This document shows, one piece after another, positions 58,008 through 64,000 of a stretch of 64,000 bases of DNA; within the stretch, counting starts at the first letter, position 1, and each line of letters starts with the position of its first letter. Below the pieces are notes generated by a model. It was not told where the DNA came from. It ran no database searches and saw only the letters and a program-made list of their open reading frames with translations. The position numbers were made by a program, and so were the translations under genes. The DNA is from Leucobacter zeae (GTDB lineage Bacteria; Actinomycetota; Actinomycetes; Actinomycetales; Microbacteriaceae), in contig NZ_QYAB01000001.1 in NCBI RefSeq assembly GCF_016758175.1, positions 211,593 to 275,592 on the forward strand. The letters are read 5' to 3'.

Positions 58008-58385
58008 ATGAATCCCTTCCGGCTCACGACGCGGCTCCGGGCGGTTCCCCCGTCCACCCGTGCGGAGCCGCGCGCCGCGGAGTCGGAACCGGGTTCCGCG
58101 GTGGCGTCCATTCCGGTCCCGTGGCGCGTGGTGCACCGCTCGGCTTCAGGCGTCATCGAGGTGGAGCACTGCGGTGCGGGGCCCCTGCACTCGGTCCGGT
58201 TCGCGCTTGCGGGCGCCGGCATGCTCGGGCTTTCGCTGCCGCGGACGGTGTATCCGGGGGAACGGGTCAGGGTCGTCGTGCGCGGGGCATCTGCTGAGGG
58301 GGTCGCCGGGGCCGGAGACGCGATGCTCATGATGCGCTGGTTCCAGGCGGATGGGACGGAGCTGCTGTGGCCGATCTCGCTGTGA
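58008..58385 (+). CDS. Hypothetical protein
   Basis: A 125-residue protein with no family I recognise. After a basic, Ala/Glu-rich start (about 1-35), the rest reads like a small all-beta domain (VPWRVVHRSASGVIEVEHCGAG, SVRFALAGAGMLGLSLPRTV, ERVRVVVRGA, MLMMRWFQADGTELLWPISL). Such a pattern resembles Ig-like or DUF4352-like folds, but this is only an impression. ATG 58008 fits a leaderless start; ATG 57990, with AGAGG upstream, would add six residues. Confidence 0.6.
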   Translation: MNPFRLTTRLRAVPPSTRAEPRAAESEPGSAVASIPVPWRVVHRSASGVIEVEHCGAGPLHSVRFALAGAGMLGLSLPRTVYPGERVRVVVRGASAEGVAGAGDAMLMMRWFQADGTELLWPISL

Positions 58386-58589
58386 CGCGCCGGGACGTGC
58401 GAGCGCCTCCGACGCAGGGCGGAGCGCCTCGGAACGAGCCCCGGAGGGGGCGGCGCGGGAGCGGTTCGTCCGACCCGTGCCGGAGCGGTTCGGGTCTCGG
58501 TTCGGGAGCCGGAGCGGGACGGATCCGGCCGTTTCGCGCGACACGCCGGGGCAGGCCTGTGCAACAAAAAACTTTGGTCGCTCCCACCC

Positions 58590-58598
58590 TGTGGATAA
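58590..58598 (+). promoter_or_regulatory. DnaA-box-like nonamer upstream of the nrd operon
   Basis: TGTGGATAA equals the complement of the consensus TTATCCACA. DnaA is known to bind nrd promoters in some bacteria, which fits a link between dNTP supply and replication initiation. Confidence 0.5.
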
Positions 58599-58688
58599 CC
58601 CGTCGAGAGGCGCGGAACCGCGCCGAAAGTTCTCCCCAGATCGACCCGCTCGGCGGTGGAAAGCGCGTGGAAAACTACATCCGTGTAA

Positions 58689-58753
58689 CTACATCATCTT
58701 GTGGTCGCCGTCGGTGTGGTTCACTAGATGTTGTGCCTCGGACGAGGTAAACT
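58689..58753 (+). promoter_or_regulatory. Tandem NrdR boxes and -10 of the nrdHIEF promoter
   Basis: CTACATCATCTTGTGG (58689-58704) and TCACTAGATGTTGTGC (58721-58736) both fit the NrdR box acaCwAtATaTwGtgt at 10 of the 12 core positions and are offset by 32 bp (three helical turns), as in known NrdR targets. TAAACT (58748-58753) is the likely -10; the second box covers the -35 position, so NrdR would repress initiation. Confidence 0.75.
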
Positions 58754-58776
58754 GGTTTTTGGAAGAAGGGCGTGAA

Positions 58777-59010
58777 ATGGCCATCACGGTATACACCAAG
58801 CCGTCGTGCGTGCAGTGCAACATGACCTACCGGGAACTCGACAAGCAGGGGCTCGAGTACAACGTGCTCGACCTCTCGGTCGACGAGGGCGCGCTCGAAA
58901 TGGTGAAGGAGCTCGGCTACCTGCAGGCTCCGGTCGTGGTGGCCGATGACGAGCACTGGTCGGGGTTCCGCCCCGACAAGATCTCGGAGCTCGCCGGCCG
59001 TCTCGCCTGA
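58777..59010 (+). CDS. nrdH: Glutaredoxin-like protein NrdH
   Basis: Electron donor of class Ib ribonucleotide reductase. The 77-residue thioredoxin-fold protein has the redox pair Cys11 and Cys14 in CVQC, the NrdH-type YRELDKQGLEYNVLDLS, and WSGFRPDKI near the C-terminus. First gene of nrdHIEF. Confidence 0.97.
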   Translation: MAITVYTKPSCVQCNMTYRELDKQGLEYNVLDLSVDEGALEMVKELGYLQAPVVVADDEHWSGFRPDKISELAGRLA

Positions 59011-59151
59011 CACCACGTCCGGCCGGGTCGCCGGCCGGCCGGGGTTCGCGCGAGCGGCCCTGGCCGGCCGGTTTCGGTCGATCCGCGCGATGCCGCCGCT
59101 GCATCGGCGGCTCTGGGAACGGAATGGGAAAGAGGGCACCAGGAGAGGCGC

Positions 59152-59580
59152 ATGAACGATCTCGTGTACTTCTCCAGCGTGTCGGGCAACACTCGGCGCT
59201 TCGTCGAGAAGCTGGGCCTGCCGGCGCTCCGGATCCCGCTCCACTCCCGCGACGAGCCGCTCGTGGTCGACGAGCCGTTCGTGCTGATCCTGCCCACCTA
59301 CGGGGGCGGACCCGACACGAAGGCCGTACCCAAGCAGGTCATCCGATTCCTCAACGACGAGCGCAATCGGAAACAGCTGCGGGGGGTCATCGCTGCGGGC
59401 AACACGAACTTCGGTGAGGCGTACGGCCTCGCGGGCGAGATCGTGGCGAGGAAGTGCGACGTGCCCTTCCTCTACCGATTCGAACTCTTTGGAACACCGG
59501 ACGACGTCACCGCCGTCCAAGAAGGATTGGAGCAGTTTTGGTCTCAGCAGGAACTGCCGCAGGGGCGGCGCAAGCAGTGA
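59152..59580 (+). CDS. nrdI: NrdI flavoprotein (class Ib RNR assembly protein)
   Basis: Flavodoxin-like protein that supplies superoxide to assemble the Mn(III)2-Tyr cofactor of NrdF. The 142-residue protein has the FMN phosphate loop [14 protein letters not shown] near 7-20, LPTYGGG near 46 and the [13 protein letters not shown] stretch near 84. ATG 59152 has GAGAGG upstream. A 141-bp gap full of GGCCGG palindromes separates it from nrdH. Confidence 0.97.
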   Translation: MNDLVYFSSVSGNTRRFVEKLGLPALRIPLHSRDEPLVVDEPFVLILPTYGGGPDTKAVPKQVIRFLNDERNRKQLRGVIAAGNTNFGEAYGLAGEIVARKCDVPFLYRFELFGTPDDVTAVQEGLEQFWSQQELPQGRRKQ

Positions 59581-61721
59581 TGGAGCCGGGGCTCGAATCC
59601 TCGAAGATCAGCGAGATGGACTACCACTCGCTGAACGCGATGCTCAACCTCTACGACGCCGACGGCAACATCCAGTTCGACAAGGACCGTGAAGCCGCGC
59701 GGCAGTACTTCCTGCAGCACGTGAACCAGAACATGGTCTTCTTCCACAACTTCGAGGAGCGCATGCGCTACCTCATCGACAACGACTACTACGAGTCGGC
59801 GCTCATCGAGCAGTACGGCGTGCCCTTCATCGAGGAGCTCACGAACGAGGCCTTCGCCATGAAGTTCCGCTTCCCGACCTTCCTCGGGGCGTTCAAGTTC
59901 TTCACCTCGTACGCGCTCAAGACCTTCGACGGCCAGCGCTACCTCGAGCGTTTCGAGGATCGCGTCGTGATGTCGGCGCTCGGGCTCGCCGAGGGTGACC
60001 GCGAGCTCGCGCGCGGCCTCGTGCGCGAGATCCTCTCGGGCCGCTTCCAGCCGGCGACCCCGACGTTCCTGAACCTCGGCAAGGCGCAGCGCGGCGAGCT
60101 CGTCTCGTGCTTCCTGCTCCGCATCGAGGACAACATGGAGTCGATCTCGCGCGGCATCAACTCCTCGCTGCAGCTCTCGAAGCGCGGCGGCGGGGTGGCG
60201 CTGCTGCTCTCCAACATCCGCGAGACCGGCGCGCCGATCAAGAAGATCGAGAACCAGTCCTCGGGCATCATCCCCGTGATGAAGCTGCTCGAGGACAGCT
60301 TCAGCTACGCGAACCAGCTCGGCGCGCGCCAGGGCGCCGGCGCGGTGTACCTCTCGGCCCACCACCCCGACATCATGCGCTTCCTCGACACGAAGCGCGA
60401 GAACGCCGACGAGAAGATCCGCATCAAGACCCTGTCGCTCGGCGTCGTGATCCCGGACATCACCTTCGAGCTCGCCAAGAAGGGCGAGGACATGTACCTG
60501 TTCTCGCCGTACGACGTCGAGAACGTCTACGGGATCCCCTTCGGCGACATCTCGCTCAGCGAGAAGTACTACGAGATGGTCGACGACGCGCGCATCAAGA
60601 AGACGAAGATCAACGCGCGGCACTTCTTCCAGACGATCGCCGAGCTGCAGTTCGAGTCGGGCTACCCCTACATCGTGTTCGAGGACACGGTGAACCGGGC
60701 GAACCCGATCAAGGGTCGCATCAACATGTCGAACCTCTGCTCCGAGATCCTCCAGGTCAACACCCCGACGACCTACAACGAGGACCTCAGCTACGACGCG
60801 ATCGGCAAGGACATCTCCTGCAACCTCGGGTCGATGAACATCGCGGCTGCGATGGACGGCGGCAACCTGGGGGGCACCGTCGAGCTCGCGATCCGCGCGC
60901 TCACCTCGGTCAGCGACCAGAGCCACATCAGCTCGGTCCGGTCGATCGAGGACGGCAACGATCAGTCGCATGCGATCGGGCTCGGCCAGATGAACCTGCA
61001 CGGTTACCTCGCGCGCGAGCACGTGCACTACGGTTCCGAGGAAGGCATCGACTTCACGAACATCTACTTCTACACGGTGCTGTTCCACGCGCTGCAGGCG
61101 TCGAACCGCATCGCGATCGAGCGGAAGCAGGTCTTCGGCGGCTTCGAGGATTCGCAGTACGCGTCGGGCGTCTTCTTCGACAAGTACACGGAGCAGCCGT
61201 GGGTGCCCGCGACCGCGCGCGTCTCCGAGCTGTTCGCCCAGGCGGGGATCGCGATCCCGACGCAGGACGACTGGCGCGAGCTGAAGGCGAGCGTCATGGA
61301 GCACGGCATCTACAACCAGAATCTCCAGGCGGTGCCTCCCACCGGTTCGATCTCGTACATCAACAACTCGACGAGCTCGATCCACCCGATCGCCTCGAAG
61401 ATCGAGATCCGCAAGGAAGGCAAGCTCGGTCGCGTCTACTACCCGGCGCCGTTCATGTCGAACGAGAACCTCGAGTACTACCAGGACGCCTACGAGATCG
61501 GCCCCGAGAAGATCATCGACACGTACGCCGCGGCGACGCAGCACGTCGATCAGGGCCTGTCGCTCACCCTGTTCTTCAAGGACACCGCGACGACCCGCGA
61601 CATCAACAAGGCGCAGATCTACGCGTGGCGCAAGGGGATCAAGACGATCTACTACATCCGCCTCCGCCAGCTCGCGCTCGAGGGCACCGACATGTCCGAG
61701 TGCGTCAGCTGCATGCTGTAG
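59580..61721 (+). CDS. nrdE: Class Ib ribonucleotide reductase large subunit NrdE
   Basis: Reduces ribonucleoside diphosphates. The 713-residue protein has the NrdE pattern without an ATP-cone: [85 protein letters not shown], and C-terminal CVSCML for the redox pair. The ATG at 59580 overlaps the nrdI stop. A TTG at 59538 with GGAG 6 nt upstream would add 14 residues and is an equally good start. Confidence 0.96.
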   Translation: MEPGLESSKISEMDYHSLNAMLNLYDADGNIQFDKDREAARQYFLQHVNQNMVFFHNFEERMRYLIDNDYYESALIEQYGVPFIEELTNEAFAMKFRFPTFLGAFKFFTSYALKTFDGQRYLERFEDRVVMSALGLAEGDRELARGLVREILSGRFQPATPTFLNLGKAQRGELVSCFLLRIEDNMESISRGINSSLQLSKRGGGVALLLSNIRETGAPIKKIENQSSGIIPVMKLLEDSFSYANQLGARQGAGAVYLSAHHPDIMRFLDTKRENADEKIRIKTLSLGVVIPDITFELAKKGEDMYLFSPYDVENVYGIPFGDISLSEKYYEMVDDARIKKTKINARHFFQTIAELQFESGYPYIVFEDTVNRANPIKGRINMSNLCSEILQVNTPTTYNEDLSYDAIGKDISCNLGSMNIAAAMDGGNLGGTVELAIRALTSVSDQSHISSVRSIEDGNDQSHAIGLGQMNLHGYLAREHVHYGSEEGIDFTNIYFYTVLFHALQASNRIAIERKQVFGGFEDSQYASGVFFDKYTEQPWVPATARVSELFAQAGIAIPTQDDWRELKASVMEHGIYNQNLQAVPPTGSISYINNSTSSIHPIASKIEIRKEGKLGRVYYPAPFMSNENLEYYQDAYEIGPEKIIDTYAAATQHVDQGLSLTLFFKDTATTRDINKAQIYAWRKGIKTIYYIRLRQLALEGTDMSECVSCML

Positions 61722-61724
61722 CCC

Positions 61725-62794
<1,070 letters not shown>

Positions 62795-62825
62795 CCCCAT
62801 CCGTCCCGGCCGCTCCGCGGAGCGT

Positions 62826-62872
62826 CGACGGAGGCCCGGTGCTGCACGTGGTGCGGCACCGGGCCTCCGTCG
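62826..62872. terminator. Terminator of the nrd operon
   Basis: Positions 62826-62842 pair with 62856-62872 (17 bp) around a 13-nt loop, 32 bp after the nrdF stop. Confidence 0.85.
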
Positions 62873-62903
62873 TATCCTCGAGAGGACACCCGAGGGGACA
62901 CTC

Positions 62904-63308
62904 ATGATCATCACCGCGCTCGTGCTGGCGGGGCTCGCCGCACTGCTGCACGTCTACATCTTCTTCCTGGAATCGATCGCCTGGACGAAGCCCGCTGCGC
63001 TCAAGACGTTCGGGACGACCCGCGAGGAGGCGGAATCGACCCGCGAGCTCGCCTTCAACCAGGGGTTCTACAACCTGTTCCTCGCGGTCGTCGCCGGGGT
63101 CGGCATCGCGTTCGCCGCCGCCTCGGATCCCGGAACGGCCGCCTCGGCCGCCGGCATCGCGCTCCTCTATGCGGGAGCCGGATCGATGCTCGCCGCCGCG
63201 CTCGTGCTCTTCGTCACCTCGCCGGGCAAGCGCGCCGCGGCGGTCAAGCAGGGGGCGCTCCCGCTGCTCTCGGTGCTCGCGCTCACCGTCGGGCTGCTGC
63301 TCGGCTGA
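62904..63308 (+). CDS. DUF1304 family membrane protein
   Basis: The 134-residue protein has four membrane helices (about 1-22, 48-70, 78-102, 110-133) and the DUF1304 segment HVYIFFLESIAWTKPAALKTFG and LAFNQGFYNLFLA. Function unknown. GAGGGGA precedes the ATG and TATCCT (62873-62878) may be its -10. Confidence 0.9.
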   Translation: MIITALVLAGLAALLHVYIFFLESIAWTKPAALKTFGTTREEAESTRELAFNQGFYNLFLAVVAGVGIAFAAASDPGTAASAAGIALLYAGAGSMLAAALVLFVTSPGKRAAAVKQGALPLLSVLALTVGLLLG

Positions 63309-63327
63309 TCCCGGGGTCGGGCGCGGG

Positions 63328-63387
63328 GCCGGGCCCGAGCCTGATCCCGATCCCGATCCCGATCCTGAGCCCGAGCCAGGGCCCGGC
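63328..63387. terminator. Hairpin with GATCCC repeats between convergent genes
   Basis: GCCGGGCCC (63328-63336) pairs with GGGCCCGGC (63379-63387); the loop holds four tandem GATCC(C/T) hexamers (63343-63366). It lies between convergent DUF1304 and MFS genes. Confidence 0.6.
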
Positions 63388-63396
63388 TCCGGGGGC

Positions 63397-64000
63397 CTAG
63401 GGAGTCCGGATCGGTGCCGTGCCCACGTCGCCCTGCACGTCCACGAGATCCGTGCGCGCCGTCTCCGGGGTCATGAGGAGGCCGATGAGCGAGAGCGCAC
63501 CGATGCCGATGAGGAAGAAGGCCGGTGCGGCGGAGTTGCCGGTGACCGAGATGAGCCAGGTGCCGATGAGCGGCGCGACCCCGCCGAAGAGCATGGCGCC
63601 GACGTTGAACGGCAGCGCGAAGCCGAGGTAGCGGGAGCGGGTGCCGAACATCTCGGTGAAGAACGCCGGGAACACCGCGTCGTTCATCGAGAAGAAGACG
63701 AGGGACACGATGAGCACGAGCGTCGCGAGCATGATCCCGCCGACGGAGAACAGCGTCATGATCGGATAGCTCAGCACGATGAATGCGATGCTCGAGATCA
63801 TGAGCGTGCGTTTCCGGCCGAATCGATCGGAGAACCGGGCCATGAGCGGGATCAGGATCAACTGCGCGATGAGGCCGATGGTGACCACCAGCGTGGAGCC
63901 GGCCTCGCTCATTCCGGCCTCCTCGATGAGGAACGTCGGTGTGTAGCTCAACAGCAGGTAGTAGCCGCCCGCATTCAGCGACATCACCAGCAGCACCTTG
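63397..64000 (-). CDS. MFS transporter, metabolite:H+ symporter-like (partial, 5' end outside window)
   Basis: The C-terminal 200 or so residues of a major facilitator, with helices 7-12 and the motif RFSDRFGRKRTLM between helices 8 and 9. FTEMFGTRSRYLGFALPFNVGAMLFGGVAPLIGTWL is typical of the MHS (ProP/ShiA-like) group, which carries organic acids or betaines. The start lies beyond position 64000. Confidence 0.85.
   Translation of the reverse strand, partial: KVLLVMSLNAGGYYLLLSYTPTFLIEEAGMSEAGSTLVVTIGLIAQLILIPLMARFSDRFGRKRTLMISSIAFIVLSYPIMTLFSVGGIMLATLVLIVSLVFFSMNDAVFPAFFTEMFGTRSRYLGFALPFNVGAMLFGGVAPLIGTWLISVTGNSAAPAFFLIGIGALSLIGLLMTPETARTDLVDVQGDVGTAPIRTP

Larger units (their letters stand above)
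58386..58776. other. 391-bp intergenic region upstream of nrdH
   Basis: The left 200 bp show nothing. Then come a DnaA-box-like TGTGGATAA (58590-58598), a TACA-N4-TGTA palindrome (58676-58687), two NrdR boxes (58689-58704 and 58721-58736), the -10 TAAACT (58748-58753), and a Shine-Dalgarno GAAGGG before nrdH. Confidence 0.7.

Noticed and set aside
59580..59605. tRNA-like T-arm sequence (GGGCTCGAATCC) near the nrdE start
   Set aside because: It lies in the coding start of nrdE and no acceptor, D-arm or anticodon arm can be built around it.

Overview
The window is a 64 kb stretch of very GC-rich actinobacterial chromosome. Pfam-level families (DUF3151, DUF3618, Actinobacterial holin-X, Rv2578c-type radical SAM, DGPF/ECF42 pair, class Ib nrdHIEF), frequent GTG/TTG starts and many apparently leaderless genes point to Microbacteriaceae, plausibly a Leucobacter-like organism (inference; no rRNA or marker phylogeny is available here). 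There are no rRNA or tRNA genes, transposases, prophage blocks or CRISPR arrays. About 58 protein genes are supported; the last one runs off the right edge.

Layout. 0-11.5 kb: a 2-hydroxyacid dehydrogenase, a secreted NlpC/P60-type wall hydrolase, an AI-2E transporter, glycyl-tRNA synthetase, a CPBP membrane protease overlapping an FAD-type oxidoreductase, a YtxH/holin-X/DUF3618 membrane trio, HemD, and a DUF2442-DUF4375 fusion. 11.6-19.7 kb: a nitroreductase, then a catabolic-looking block around a TetR regulator (TetR, cyclase-family hydrolase, ThDP enzyme and AEC transporter on one strand; an amidohydrolase and an NhaC-type antiporter on the other). 19.7-21.3 kb: divergent LysR/LysE pair with operator. 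21.4-26.8 kb: CitA/CitB-like two-component system divergent from a complete tripartite tricarboxylate transporter TctCBA. 26.9-31.6 kb: MDR oxidoreductase and its TetR repressor with two matched operators, a second CPBP protease, and a yeast-type cytosine deaminase overlapping a CodB permease.

31.7-38.3 kb: threonine aldolase, an ABC-2 exporter with a NarL-type two-component system, and a siderophore-interacting flavoprotein. 38.4-42.6 kb: a sucrose/fructan module (intracellular GH32, CscB-like symporter, LacI repressor) with a complete promoter-operator. 42.6-44.9 kb: a YtrA-type GntR/ABC/permease operon with promoter and operator. 44.9-51.2 kb: MFS exporter with M20 peptidase, ECF42 sigma factor with its DGPF protein, dicarboxylate symporter. 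51.3-57.5 kb: YajQ, DUF3151, PurA, chorismate mutase, a LexA-box-controlled radical SAM protein, a conserved protein of unknown function, S4-domain protein and YigZ. 58.0-62.8 kb: a small hypothetical and the class Ib ribonucleotide reductase cluster nrdH-nrdI-nrdE-nrdF behind a pair of NrdR boxes. The end holds a DUF1304 protein and a partial MFS transporter.

The most unusual signal is between the genes. At least five very long-stem intergenic hairpins occur (arms 21-34 bp), two of which share 23 of 28 arm positions although 13 kb apart. DnaA-box-like nonamers paired with a TACA-N4-TGTA palindrome occur in a convergent gap (twice) and, in altered layout, upstream of nrdH. Twelve genes have a -10-like hexamer exactly 6-7 nt before the start codon, which implies leaderless transcripts. 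Among protein systems, the TetR/cyclase/ThDP-enzyme/AEC block and the SOS-boxed radical SAM gene beside a DUF-like putative repair gene are the best candidates for undescribed biology.
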